64,000 nucleotides of DNA from Lentisphaeria bacterium (lineage in GTDB: Bacteria; Verrucomicrobiota; Lentisphaeria; Victivallales; Victivallaceae): NCBI GenBank assembly GCA_017504435.1, contig JAFVRD010000053.1:1-64000 (forward strand), read 5' to 3'. The notes beneath the pieces were generated by a model, which was not told where the DNA came from, did not search any database, and saw only the letters and a list, made by a program, of their open reading frames with translations. A program made the translations under genes and the position numbers. Shown piece by piece: positions 27,474-36,468 of this stretch (the stretch's first letter is position 1; the number at the start of each line of letters is the position of its first letter).

Positions 27474-28676
27474 ATGGGAAAACTTTTTGAAGATACGGCA
27501 CGGAAATTTAATTCTTATGTGATGCCGACCTATAATCCGCAGATGATGTTTGTCCGCGGAGAAAATGCCCGCCTCTGGGATGATGACGGCAATGAATATC
27601 TGGATTTTGCTTCCGGCATTGCGGTCTGTTCTCTGGGGCATTGCAACAAACGCGTGGCAGATGCCGTCGCAGAGCAGAGCCGCAAACTGGTGCATATATC
27701 CAATTTGTATATGAATGAACTTATGCCGGTTCTGGCGGAAAAACTGGTCACTGAATCAGGTATGGACGGTAAAGTGTTTTTCTGCAATTCCGGTGCGGAA
27801 GCCAATGAGGGAATGATAAAACTTGCCCGCAAATACGGCAATGCCACCGGCAGAAATGAGATCATTTCCATGGACAACAGTTTCCATGGCAGGACATTGG
27901 CGACTCTGGCTGCGACCGGCAGAAAAAAATACCGTCAGGGCTTTGAGCCGGATACTCCCGGATTCAAACAGGTGCCTTTCAACGATATTGAAGCTCTCAA
28001 AGCTGCCGTAACAGATAAAACCTGTGCGGTAATGTTGGAAATGGTTCAGGGTGAAGGCGGTGTATATCCTGCCGACGTTGAATATCTCAAAGCGGTCCGG
28101 GCATTGTGTGATGAAAAAGATATTCTGATGCTCTGTGATGAAGTGCAGTGCGGCATGGGACGTCTCGGTACCCGGTTCGCATTCCAGAAATTCGGTGTGA
28201 TGCCTGATGTTATCACGATGGCAAAAGCGATCGCCAACGGATTCCCGATGGGCGCGGTCATGGCGGCGAAAAAGGTCGCAGATGTTTTGACTGTAGGCAT
28301 GCATGCCAGTACCTTCGGCGGAACTCCGCTGGCATGTGCGGCGGCGTTGGCGGTGCAGGAGGCATTTGATAAAGACGGTGTTTTGGAAAATTGTGAAAAA
28401 GAAGGTGAATTTCTCCGGGCTGAATTGACCCGTATCACCGGCAAGTATCCGTTTGTGAAGTGCGTCCGGGGCATGGGATTGATGATCGGAGTGGTGCTTG
28501 ACCGTCCGGCAGGTGCTTTGTCCACGCTTCTGCTCAAGGATAAAATGGTGACATTGACTGCCGGAGAAACGGTGTTGCGTCTGGTTCCACCGCTGACGAT
28601 CACCCGGGAAGACTCCTGTCTGGCGGTCGCAAAAATCGCGGCGGCACTGGAAAAATTTGCTTTGGAGGTTAAATAA
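27474..28676 (+). CDS. argD: Acetylornithine aminotransferase
   Basis: This PLP-dependent class III aminotransferase makes N-acetylornithine in arginine synthesis. The 400-residue sequence includes CNSGAEANEGMIKLARKY (PLP phosphate site), the substrate-side segment SFHGRTLATLAATG, LCDEVQCGMGRLG with the cofactor Asp, and TMAKAIANGFPMGA with the Schiff-base Lys. Its neighbour argF, joined by a TAATG overlap, supports the arginine assignment over other omega-aminotransferases; some ArgD enzymes also act in lysine synthesis. Confidence 0.92.
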   Translation: MGKLFEDTARKFNSYVMPTYNPQMMFVRGENARLWDDDGNEYLDFASGIAVCSLGHCNKRVADAVAEQSRKLVHISNLYMNELMPVLAEKLVTESGMDGKVFFCNSGAEANEGMIKLARKYGNATGRNEIISMDNSFHGRTLATLAATGRKKYRQGFEPDTPGFKQVPFNDIEALKAAVTDKTCAVMLEMVQGEGGVYPADVEYLKAVRALCDEKDILMLCDEVQCGMGRLGTRFAFQKFGVMPDVITMAKAIANGFPMGAVMAAKKVADVLTVGMHASTFGGTPLACAAALAVQEAFDKDGVLENCEKEGEFLRAELTRITGKYPFVKCVRGMGLMIGVVLDRPAGALSTLLLKDKMVTLTAGETVLRLVPPLTITREDSCLAVAKIAAALEKFALEVK

Positions 28677-29584
28677 TGAAAAAAGATTTGCTTACTCTGC
28701 AGGATATCACCAGAGATGATCTGGAGAAAATTTTTGAGATCTCTGCTGATATGAAACAGAACCGCCGTACTGCCGGACGCAACATTCTGGCTGGTAAAAG
28801 CATCGGATTGATATTTGCCAAATCCTCGACCCGCACCCGGGTTTCTTTTGAGGTCGGTGTCAGTGAATTGGGCGGATATCCGCTGTATCTGGATCAATCC
28901 AAAATGCAGGTCGGCCGCGGTGAAACTGTGGCGGATACAGCCAATGTATTGAGCCGTTATCTGCATGGGATAGTGATCCGGACGTTTTCGCATGAAGAGG
29001 TCAGTGAATTGGCTCGGGTCGCGACGATTCCGGTCATCAATGCATTGACCGATGAATATCATCCCTGCCAATTGCTGGCAGATATGCTGACGATCAAAGA
29101 ATATTCCGGCAAGGTGGATAAATCCATCCGGCTGGCATTTTACGGTGACGGCAGAAGCAATATGGCGAACTCATTGATTCTGGCGGCGCGTTTGACCGGC
29201 ATGGAACTGGTCATTGCTGCCCCGGCAGAGGAACGTCCCCGGGAAGATTTGATTGCCGGAGCGGATAACATTCATTGGGAAGTCGATCCGGTCAAAGCTG
29301 CCGAAGGGGTGGATTATTTTTACACCGATGTCTGGGTCAGCATGGGTTTTGAAGAGGAACGTGCCCGGAGAATGGAGTTGTTCCGTCCTTATCAGGTGAC
29401 GGCGGCACTTTTTGACAAAGCGAAAAAAGATGCCAAATTTCTCCATTGTCTGCCTGCTCATCGCGGTGAAGAGGTTGCTGCTGAGGTTATGGATTCGCCC
29501 CGTTCCATCGTTTTTGATGAAGCGGAAAACCGTTTGCATGTTCAGAAAGCGGTCATGTCTCTGCTTATGGGTGACAAAGCATAA
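28676..29584 (+). CDS. argF: Ornithine carbamoyltransferase
   Basis: This enzyme makes citrulline from ornithine and carbamoyl phosphate. The carbamoyl-phosphate site SSTRTRVSFEVG is intact, with HPCQLLADMLTIKE and the ornithine-site segment FLHCLPAHRGEEV. Length is 302 residues, normal for the family. Start and stop overlap argD and the mntP-like gene respectively (TAATG), so translation of the whole arg-mntP run is coupled. Confidence 0.95.
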   Translation: MKKDLLTLQDITRDDLEKIFEISADMKQNRRTAGRNILAGKSIGLIFAKSSTRTRVSFEVGVSELGGYPLYLDQSKMQVGRGETVADTANVLSRYLHGIVIRTFSHEEVSELARVATIPVINALTDEYHPCQLLADMLTIKEYSGKVDKSIRLAFYGDGRSNMANSLILAARLTGMELVIAAPAEERPREDLIAGADNIHWEVDPVKAAEGVDYFYTDVWVSMGFEEERARRMELFRPYQVTAALFDKAKKDAKFLHCLPAHRGEEVAAEVMDSPRSIVFDEAENRLHVQKAVMSLLMGDKA

Positions 29585-30168
29585 TGTTCTGGGGGGAAAT
29601 TTTGCTGATCGCATTTGGAGTTTCCATTGATGCGGCGGCAGTTTCCGCAGCGGGCAGTGCCTGTCCGGGAACGTTTACCAGAAAACATTGTGCATGGAAT
29701 GCGGCGTTGTTTTTCGGCGGCGCGCAATTTATTATGCCGGTTGCCGGTTTTTTTGCCGCCGGTACGGTCAGAGGCAAATTGGCGGCGGTAGATCATTATG
29801 CGGCATTGCTGCTGTTGTGTTTTGTCGGTGGTAAAATGATTTGGGAATCATGGTGCAGCCGGAACGCATGCGAAAATGCCAGGTGTCCGCTGGGGGGTGA
29901 TTTTTTTGCTGCCCGGAATATGTTTGTTCCGGCAGTTGCCACCAGTTTGGATGCGTTGGCTGTCGGGGCTGGGATCGCATTTGCGGGGAACAGCATCTGG
30001 ATTCCGGCGGCGGCAATGGGAATCGTTACCGGGATATGCTCGGCATTGAGTGTGTATGCCGGAAAATTTGTGATGAAAAAGTGTGGTTCATGGTATTTCG
30101 GCATTGCAGGGGGGATCGCGATCATTGCTGTCGGAGTGAAAATTTTTCTGGAAGATATATTGAGTTGA
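29584..30168 (+). CDS. mntP: MntP-family manganese efflux pump, putative
   Basis: The 194-residue protein has about six membrane segments and two internally related halves. Each half carries the family's Asp-containing helix, IAFGVSIDAAAVS near the N-terminus and ATSLDALAVGAGIAFAG in the second half. Characterised members export Mn2+ across the inner membrane. Its overlap with the argF stop is unexpected for a metal exporter; no manganese regulator or riboswitch is seen, so expression would follow the arginine genes. Confidence 0.8.
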   Translation: MFWGEILLIAFGVSIDAAAVSAAGSACPGTFTRKHCAWNAALFFGGAQFIMPVAGFFAAGTVRGKLAAVDHYAALLLLCFVGGKMIWESWCSRNACENARCPLGGDFFAARNMFVPAVATSLDALAVGAGIAFAGNSIWIPAAAMGIVTGICSALSVYAGKFVMKKCGSWYFGIAGGIAIIAVGVKIFLEDILS

Positions 30169-30185
30169 GAAATGAGGTAAAACAA

Positions 30186-30440
30186 ATGAATGTCAGTAAA
30201 GAAATCGTTTTCCGTAAAGAATTTGACGGCAGTGCATTGTTGTTTAATCCCGTTACCGGTGAAACTTTCGGTTTGAACCGGACCAGCACCTTTCTCTGGG
30301 AAAAATTTGCCGAAGGCATGGATGCTGAGGCGGCATTGGCGGCATTGAAAGAGGTGTGCGGTGGAAATTTGCCGGAAAGTGCGGCAGATGATGTTGCCGC
30401 TTTCATTGCCCAGTTGAAAGAAAAAAATTATTTGATTTAA
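30186..30440 (+). CDS. PqqD-family protein (RiPP recognition element fold), orphan
   Basis: The 84-residue protein matches the PqqD pattern: an N-terminal strand region ending in ALLFNPVTGETFGLNRTSTFLWEKF, then helices and a C-terminal FIAQLKEKNYL. PqqD proteins bind precursor leader peptides and present them to radical-SAM or other modifying enzymes. No radical-SAM gene is adjacent; it is the last gene of the arg-mntP run, 17 bases after mntP, and a terminator follows. ATG 30186 has GAGG upstream. The 41-aa peptide at 584 carries a leader-like motif, but nothing links them physically. Confidence 0.8.
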   Translation: MNVSKEIVFRKEFDGSALLFNPVTGETFGLNRTSTFLWEKFAEGMDAEAALAALKEVCGGNLPESAADDVAAFIAQLKEKNYLI

Positions 30441-30492
30441 GCTCGACAGTTGGGAAGCCGCTCGAAATCGGCTTTGAAATAAATCAAAGTAT

Positions 30493-30544
30493 ATCAATCC
30501 GGTGAAAAACAGCAGTAATGCTGTAACCGGGTTGATTTTTTTTT
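30493..30544 (+). terminator. Terminator of the arg-mntP-pqqD operon
   Basis: ATCAA/TTGAT and CCGGT/ACCGG arms enclose an inner ACAGC/GCTGT stem and are followed by a run of T. Confidence 0.75.
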
Positions 30545-30604
30545 ACAGTTGGTGTATTTTTCTTACAGTATCGGAGAAGTATGCAATCGAAAAGGGGCAA
30601 AATC

Positions 30605-31354
30605 ATGGAATTTAAGGACAAACGGGTGATCGTATCCGGAGCCGCATTGGGCATGGGCAATCTGATTTGCCGTCAATTTGCTGCAGCCGGAGCGTTGGTA
30701 ACAGCATGTGATATCAATTTTGAAGCGGTGGAAACGCTGGCACAGGAAATTTGCGCTGCCGGCGGCAGCGCGATCGCGGTGAGAACCGATGTTGAGGATT
30801 ATGATTCCATTCAGGCGGCTGTTGATGCTGCAGTTGAAGAGTTTGGCGGCGTTGATTATCTGATCAATTTCGCCGGCGGTGCTGCGACGAGAACATTTCA
30901 GGATTTTGCTCCGTTCTGGGAACGCAAACCCCGGCTGCTGGAGTGGGGTGTCAATGTGAATTTGCGCGGTGCGCTTTATTTTTCCCGGGCAGTGTTTCCG
31001 GAAATGATGAAAAATCCCGGTGGCGGCGTTATTATCGGTATCGGTTCCATTGACAGTGAAACCGGTACGAACAACGTTGAATACGGTTCATCCAAAGCCG
31101 GTATCAAAGGGTTGATCAAAGCACTTGCCGTAACCGGTGCGCCTTACAATATCCGTGCGGTATGTGTCATTCCCGGACCGGTATTGACCCGTGCCAATAT
31201 GGCAACGATGCCGACACTGCTCGGTCATGCGGCTGAACCGGATGAATTGACTGAATTTGTGATGTATATGTGCTCCGACAAAGCACGCAGTATTACCGGC
31301 AGCAGCCATTTGGTTGATTCAGGCAGAGCATGTGCCGTACCGCTGCTGAAATAG
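30605..31354 (+). CDS. SDR-family NAD(P)-dependent oxidoreductase
   Basis: The 249-residue classical short-chain dehydrogenase has the cofactor motif SGAALGMG, NFAGG in place of NNAG, and the catalytic Ser with Y-G-S-S-K. The substrate is not evident. It is followed 15 bases later by a type I dehydroquinase-like gene, which hints at an enzyme of hydroaromatic or related sugar catabolism. I chose ATG 30605, preceded by AAGGGG, for the usual short SDR N-terminus; ATG 30581 with GGAG is an alternative. Confidence 0.85.
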   Translation: MEFKDKRVIVSGAALGMGNLICRQFAAAGALVTACDINFEAVETLAQEICAAGGSAIAVRTDVEDYDSIQAAVDAAVEEFGGVDYLINFAGGAATRTFQDFAPFWERKPRLLEWGVNVNLRGALYFSRAVFPEMMKNPGGGVIIGIGSIDSETGTNNVEYGSSKAGIKGLIKALAVTGAPYNIRAVCVIPGPVLTRANMATMPTLLGHAAEPDELTEFVMYMCSDKARSITGSSHLVDSGRACAVPLLK

Positions 31355-31369
31355 AAAGGAGCCGGATTT

Positions 31370-32203
31370 ATGCGTCCATCATTTTTTGACCGTCCGGCAC
31401 CGGTAGTTACTTCGATCATCAGAGGGCAGACTCCTGCGGAAATAATCAAATGGGCGGCGGCTTCTGAATCCGACGGCGCCGGCGGTATTGCGGTCGATCT
31501 GGAGCGTTACCGTCCGGAATACCGCACTGAAGCGCACTTCCGTTCGATAATGGATGTTTTTGACATTCCGTTTATGTTTTTTGCCTACCGGGATGATAAA
31601 TTTGCCAAAGTTCAGTCCGATGACGCCCGTCAGGAGGTTTTGCTTGCCGCAGCCTCAGCCGGAGCATCGGTTATTGATGTGATGGCGGATCTTTATGCTC
31701 CCGACCCGATGCAGTTGACTTTTGATACTGTGGCGATCGACAAACAAAAGCGGCTTTTTGATGAGATCCGCAAGCGTGGGGCGGCGGCGGAGTTATCCTG
31801 CCATACTCCGTGTGCGGTGAATTGTGAAAAGACTCTGGAAATGATGAAAGCCATGGAATCGCGCGGTGCCGATCTGGTCAAAATCGTTACCCGTGCAGAA
31901 TCTCCGGATGATCTTGCCGAGGCGTTCCGTACCACCAGCGTTTTGAAAGCGGAGTTGAAAGTTCCTTTCATTCATCTGGTCAGCGGAACGTATGCCCGTC
32001 CGCACCGGATGGCGGGAGCAACTCTCGGCGGAGCGATCGTTTTTGCCGTGCACCACTATGAAGAGAGCAAAGAGATCACTCAGCCGACGGTCAAAGAGAT
32101 GGTCGAGGCGATGCGGATAATAGATTTTCACAGTGATGCACCGGGGATCAAGATCAATCGCAAACCATCACCGTTTCCGCTTTTTACTCCTCCGGCATTG
32201 TGA
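31370..32203 (+). CDS. Type I 3-dehydroquinate dehydratase-like aldolase-fold protein
   Basis: The 277-residue product has the type I dehydroquinase layout: GIAVDLERYRPEYRT near the acidic active-site position, a central His in ELSCHT and the presumed Schiff-base Lys in ADLVKIVTRA. An additional VSGTYARPHRMAG segment resembles the substrate-binding Arg loop. The sequence is divergent and longer than AroD (about 225-250 residues), and it pairs with an SDR instead of shikimate genes, so it may act in quinate/shikimate-like catabolism or on another keto acid. AAAGGAG precedes the ATG. Confidence 0.6.
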   Translation: MRPSFFDRPAPVVTSIIRGQTPAEIIKWAAASESDGAGGIAVDLERYRPEYRTEAHFRSIMDVFDIPFMFFAYRDDKFAKVQSDDARQEVLLAAASAGASVIDVMADLYAPDPMQLTFDTVAIDKQKRLFDEIRKRGAAAELSCHTPCAVNCEKTLEMMKAMESRGADLVKIVTRAESPDDLAEAFRTTSVLKAELKVPFIHLVSGTYARPHRMAGATLGGAIVFAVHHYEESKEITQPTVKEMVEAMRIIDFHSDAPGIKINRKPSPFPLFTPPAL

Positions 32204-32299
32204 ATCCAGCGGCAGGAGAAACTTCTTTGAAACACACCTGTTTTCAGGAGAATAAATAAACTTGATTTATCTCTTTCCGATTGGAACAGAGTGTGTTTT

Positions 32300-33805
32300 T
32301 CATATATTCAAATCGTATCCATCCAGAATGTCATTGGCAGTATTGCCGAACATCACACAGGCATTCACCGGATTTGCCGGATGGAAAAGTTCCACGTGAA
32401 GCAGATGTTTTTCTCCGTATTTCAACGGCAGTGAGAACGCAGCTCCACCCTGCACCCGATGAAATGCCGGAAGCATTTTGTGCCGCGAATGGTTGTTCAA
32501 TATCCGGCGTTCATCCAGATGCACCCGCAAACCCACATCGGCGGTTGCCATAAAAACCAAATCATCGGGATCGCACGAATCATTATTTACGGTGAGTATA
32601 CTCAACAGATGCACACGCTTGCACCCGGCATATTCCGATAAATTCAGATACGGAGAATGGAATATCCTGACATGATCGCGCAGATTTTCCGGACAACCGC
32701 CATGGGCTGAAATTTCCTCTTTTACCGCATTTATATCGACCTCTTCATCGTTCAAAATCAGCCATTTTGCAGTGTAGAGTTCCGGCAAATCAGCTTGAGG
32801 AGCATACGGGATATATGCCGGGTACGGAGTTTCCGGCAATTCCCCGGCTAAACGTTCATGCAGTTGGACAGTTTTCTCCGTCAAGGCTGTGATCGTCAAC
32901 GGCACATCCGGGATCGAGGAGACAAAATCACTCAACACCATCTCATCAGTGACTGCATGGAGATATTTCTCCGGAAATACTTTCATTCCTTTTGCCGCCC
33001 CCAGAAAAGCTCCGGCACTGGCAGCGGTGCAATCGGTGTCCCTCCCGAAATTGACCACATCCAGTATGGTTTTCATAAAATCACCTTTGCCGCGCAGCAG
33101 AGCATTGACGATAAATGCTGTATTCATCACACAATCGGTGAAATTCGGGTGGGGTTGCAATTCAAGCATGATCCGGCAGCGGGCGGATTCATCATCCATT
33201 CCGGCATCATACATCTCAAAAATTTTGCTCAACGTCCGGTACGTCCGGGAATGTTTATCTACCATAGTCAATGCGGAACGCAGGGATTTTTCAATATCTG
33301 AATTTACACAGACTGCCGCTTCTGATGCCGCCATAAAAACTTCGCACCACACCCCGTCGCCCCAGTGGTCGACCTGCGCATCCAAAGAGGCGAAATGCGC
33401 CGCTGCATCCGGGCGTCCGGCAAAAACCAGGGCCCAAATTTCGGACCGGATAGTTGCGCCCATGCCGTCGGCAAAATAATTATTTACATAACCGCTTGCC
33501 GGAGCATCTATGCCATGAGCCAGATTGTATATGGCGATACTGTATTCATCACAGCCGTGAAATATCCGTTTGCGCCAGATATTGCCCATATCCCGGCAAT
33601 TCAGAGTCAAACCGTGTTTTTCCAGAGCTTCCAGCCAGACCAGCTGCAGTTCCAGATCATCGTTTGGTACATTTGCGAGACGGAGATTTTCTTCTTTGAG
33701 TTCCAGAGAGAACGGGACACCTTCAAAAGGCATGCCGATCGCTCCGGCAAGGCATTTGCCGAACCATGCCCCGCGTACTTTATCTGCAAAAAACGGTTTA
33801 TCCAT
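32300..33805 (-). CDS. ADP-ribosylglycohydrolase family protein
   Basis: The first 300 residues carry the DraG-type fold: KVRGAWFGKCLAGAIGMPFEG at the N-terminus and the metal-site motif NFGRDTDCTAASAGAFLGAAKG. In characterised enzymes this site removes ADP-ribose from proteins, but many gut homologs occur with carbohydrate genes and probably hydrolyse other glycosides. The 501-residue length includes a C-terminal beta-rich domain (about 330-501). It stands alone with its own promoter between catabolic genes, so the carbohydrate role is plausible but unproven. Confidence 0.82.
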   Translation of the reverse strand: MDKPFFADKVRGAWFGKCLAGAIGMPFEGVPFSLELKEENLRLANVPNDDLELQLVWLEALEKHGLTLNCRDMGNIWRKRIFHGCDEYSIAIYNLAHGIDAPASGYVNNYFADGMGATIRSEIWALVFAGRPDAAAHFASLDAQVDHWGDGVWCEVFMAASEAAVCVNSDIEKSLRSALTMVDKHSRTYRTLSKIFEMYDAGMDDESARCRIMLELQPHPNFTDCVMNTAFIVNALLRGKGDFMKTILDVVNFGRDTDCTAASAGAFLGAAKGMKVFPEKYLHAVTDEMVLSDFVSSIPDVPLTITALTEKTVQLHERLAGELPETPYPAYIPYAPQADLPELYTAKWLILNDEEVDINAVKEEISAHGGCPENLRDHVRIFHSPYLNLSEYAGCKRVHLLSILTVNNDSCDPDDLVFMATADVGLRVHLDERRILNNHSRHKMLPAFHRVQGGAAFSLPLKYGEKHLLHVELFHPANPVNACVMFGNTANDILDGYDLNI

Positions 33806-33843
33806 AGAGAGTCATCCTTCCGTAAATGTTGAAAAACTGTCCT

Positions 33844-33871
33844 AATTTAGCATCAGAACAGTTTTTTTCAA
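33844..33871 (-). promoter_or_regulatory. Promoter of the ADP-ribosylglycohydrolase-family gene
   Basis: On minus, TTGAAA (complement of 33866-33871), 16 bp, TAAATT (complement of 33844-33849). Confidence 0.4.
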
Positions 33872-33884
33872 GGCAGAGCAATTA

Positions 33885-33926
33885 CATTAAAACAAATTAA
33901 TGCATCATTAAAACAAATTAATGCAT
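33885..33926. repeat. Two perfect tandem copies of a 21-bp unit over a stop codon
   Basis: The unit at 33885-33905 is repeated exactly at 33906-33926. The second copy contains the stop codon and the preceding His codon of the SGNH gene, so the duplication added only sequence after the stop. Confidence 0.85.
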
Positions 33927-34958
33927 CATAAAACAATTCTGCACCACCGCGGCATAGAGACGGTGTCCGTAATCGTTAGCATGATTGACTCCGTTGCCGG
34001 TCATGTCGTAATAATTTTTTTCACTCATCACGGTTCGCCACAAATTATTCACGTCCGCCACACAGCAGTCGGGGCGGGCGGCGGCGATACCGTGAAGGAT
34101 CGCGGCATATTCCGCATGCGGAACGTATTTTTCCGGTTCCCAGTCCGGGTTGCGGGGCATGGATGCGACCAGCAGAAATTCACTCTGCGGGTCAAGTTTG
34201 CTTTTGGCAGTGATGATATCCATGACCATTTTGCCGTATTCCGCCGGAGTATAGTGGATAAAATCGTTCATACCGTAGGCAATGACCATCAGATCGGCAT
34301 GATCATTTGCCCATTGATCATAAATGTCCATGCCGTATTTTACTCCGGTGCTGCTGACCGCCCGGTTGTGCAATTCTATTTCCGCGTTGAATGTCCGGCG
34401 CAGATCATCCACCGCGAATTCCAAATACGGTTTCTGATGCGGCGGACAATCGCAGATGAAAGTGGAATTCCATCCGAAAGTGATGCTGTCTCCGAGTGCA
34501 GTGATCACGGTTTTTTCTCCATTGCGGAGTTTGGCAATGAATTTTTCCGGCATCCGCACCGGAGATGGCAGTTCCGGCAGAGTTTCTCCGGTAATATAAT
34601 CGACTTCGACCCGGTGTTCAGCATACCATGACGGCGGTCCCAGCCGTACAACTTTGCCGTCAATGCACCGCGGCATCAGTGTCGCACCTTTTTCCGGATA
34701 GATGATCCCGTCGGCAGTTGACGGATCGCTTAAAACCTCTACTTCCGGGATTTTTGAACCGGGCAAAAGCACCAATTCACGGCTGCCGGTGTTCCAAAGA
34801 TAATCCCGACCGGCGAGGTATTCTTCGCCGGTCAGAGGTGAATAAACTTTGAGAATACGTTCCGGAGTACGGAGCAGTTTTCCGGCAATTCCGCATCGGA
34901 ACAGTACAGATTCCCCTGTTACTGTTCCGGTGGATGCGTCCCAGAGAAAGTTTTTCAT
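33918..34958 (-). CDS. SGNH/GDSL-family hydrolase (carbohydrate esterase-like)
   Basis: The 346-residue protein has an N-terminal beta-rich domain (about 1-145) and an SGNH hydrolase domain with block I ITALGDSITFGW, block III-type IAYGMNDF and a C-terminal NGVNHANDYGH segment bearing the catalytic His. The two-domain layout resembles acetyl-esterases acting on polysaccharides. No signal peptide is visible, which is unusual for that role and suggests a cytoplasmic oligosaccharide substrate. It follows a Gfo/Idh gene by 5 bases in a two-gene operon. Confidence 0.82.
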   Translation of the reverse strand: MKNFLWDASTGTVTGESVLFRCGIAGKLLRTPERILKVYSPLTGEEYLAGRDYLWNTGSRELVLLPGSKIPEVEVLSDPSTADGIIYPEKGATLMPRCIDGKVVRLGPPSWYAEHRVEVDYITGETLPELPSPVRMPEKFIAKLRNGEKTVITALGDSITFGWNSTFICDCPPHQKPYLEFAVDDLRRTFNAEIELHNRAVSSTGVKYGMDIYDQWANDHADLMVIAYGMNDFIHYTPAEYGKMVMDIITAKSKLDPQSEFLLVASMPRNPDWEPEKYVPHAEYAAILHGIAAARPDCCVADVNNLWRTVMSEKNYYDMTGNGVNHANDYGHRLYAAVVQNCFMMH

Positions 34959-34963
34959 TACGT

Positions 34964-36238
34964 TCAGTACTCCAGTTTGACCGGCATACCGCTGATAATG
35001 GATTCATCGGCACCGATACCGATCATTGCTGATGCGGCACCGGCACGTGATCCGGCGATCCTGCCCAACGGGTCTGCGCCGCCGGCACCGAAGATCTGTT
35101 CAAACATCGCATAATCTCCGCCGCCGTGGGGTGCATCGACCTTGTCGATTTGAATTTCGTTGAGGGTGATATCTTTGCGGTTGGTTCCGGTAACGATCTG
35201 GATGGTGTTGCGTTTCTTGAAATCTTCCGGAGCCGGAGTTCCGTCCGCCATGAAACTCGGTGCGGTATCGATGCAGGAAACTTCCACCACACCTTTAGTT
35301 CCGGTAAAGGTGTAACGGTAGCCCTGCCACGGAGCAAAGGCATTGAGTGCGTAAGACATCTGCGCGCCGTTGCGGTATTTTACCAGCACGTTCATGGAGT
35401 CATAGATATCCACATGATTGCCGAAAACGCACTGATCGCGGAAATAGCCGTCTTCATGTTCGGCATCAAAGTAGAGCTTTTTGAAAATATCGCCGTCGCT
35501 GCCCGGATTCAAATCGGCATCTTCCAGAGTTTCTTTCAATACTTCCGGACATTCGCCGGCATGGGGGCAGGTGGAACAGCGTTCACCGCGGTAGGGGCCT
35601 TTGGCACCGTATTTCTGCAAAGAACCGAATGCGAACACTTCAGTCGGTTCATCATCAATATACCAGTTGAGGATATCAAAATGGTGGGTGGCTTTGTGAA
35701 CCAGCAGACCTCCGGAATATTTCAGCTGGGCGTGCCAGCGGTGGAAATATTCGCGGGCGTGGACGTAGTCCAGATAATACTGGGCACTGACATGTTTGAT
35801 TTCTCCGACGGGTTTTTCCATCATTACCTGCCGTACAGCGGTGGGGTAGGGGATGAAGCGGTAATTGAAACCGACGGTGATTTTTTTATTGTATTTCTTT
35901 TCAGCGGCGAGAATGCGGTGAATGGCATCACGGCTCATGCCCATGGGTTTTTCAGTAACGATATCCAAGCCGGCGGCGAATCCCATGTCCACCAGATCCG
36001 GGTGGGTATAATCGGGAGTACAGATCAGCAGGACGGTCGGTTTGGTTTCCCGGAGCATTTTTTCAAAGTCGGTATAAGAGGGGATCTGTTTGTTGATGAG
36101 CGCGCAGAAACCTTCCATACGTTTGCCGTTGATATCGTACAGAGCCACCAATTCGGAATGTCCCTGACAGCGGTCAATGATTCCTTTTGCCCAGCCCAAT
36201 GCACGCACGCCGGCACCGGCAATCACCACACGTTTCAT
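34964..36238 (-). CDS. Gfo/Idh/MocA family oxidoreductase
   Basis: The 424-residue protein opens with the Rossmann segment RVVIAGAGVRALGWAKG, contains the family motif VTEKPMG and GFNYRFIPYP, and ends with a Gly/Ala-rich helix. A small Cys-rich insertion (CSTCPHAGEC) may bind metal. Family members oxidise sugars or cleave glycosides through a keto intermediate; the substrate is unknown. ATG 36238 is preceded by GGAAAGGG; the longer frame would overlap the -10 box. It leads the operon with the SGNH esterase, fitting deacetylation and oxidation of one sugar. Confidence 0.87.
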   Translation of the reverse strand: MKRVVIAGAGVRALGWAKGIIDRCQGHSELVALYDINGKRMEGFCALINKQIPSYTDFEKMLRETKPTVLLICTPDYTHPDLVDMGFAAGLDIVTEKPMGMSRDAIHRILAAEKKYNKKITVGFNYRFIPYPTAVRQVMMEKPVGEIKHVSAQYYLDYVHAREYFHRWHAQLKYSGGLLVHKATHHFDILNWYIDDEPTEVFAFGSLQKYGAKGPYRGERCSTCPHAGECPEVLKETLEDADLNPGSDGDIFKKLYFDAEHEDGYFRDQCVFGNHVDIYDSMNVLVKYRNGAQMSYALNAFAPWQGYRYTFTGTKGVVEVSCIDTAPSFMADGTPAPEDFKKRNTIQIVTGTNRKDITLNEIQIDKVDAPHGGGDYAMFEQIFGAGGADPLGRIAGSRAGAASAMIGIGADESIISGMPVKLEY

Positions 36239-36313
36239 AAGAAAACCCTTTCCTGTTATGCCCGGAAAATATCCGGATAATGAAATATGTATATTAAGTA
36301 TATATCTCTTTAT

Positions 36314-36342
36314 AGTATACATCTGAATGACGTTTTTGTCAA
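36314..36342 (-). promoter_or_regulatory. Near-consensus sigma-70 promoter of the Gfo/Idh-SGNH operon
   Basis: On minus, TTGACA (complement of 36337-36342), 17 bp, TATACT (complement of 36314-36319). The roughly 70-base leader fits a start at 36238. Confidence 0.8.
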
Positions 36343-36468
36343 TATCAGATTTGAAAAATAAAGCAGTCAGACCGTTTTTTTAGCGTGATTTTTATAAAAT
36401 CATTTGAAAAAATGATTGAATCGTATAATATTAAATAACATCTCAACCCGGAAAGAAAGGCTTTTGTT

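Noticed and set aside
33885-33926. Possible CRISPR-like repeat
   Set aside because: Only two copies, directly abutting with no spacer, and no cas genes.
35126-36280. 384-codon frame antisense to the Gfo/Idh gene
   Set aside because: The minus-strand gene has clear Rossmann and EKP motifs, a promoter and a ribosome site.
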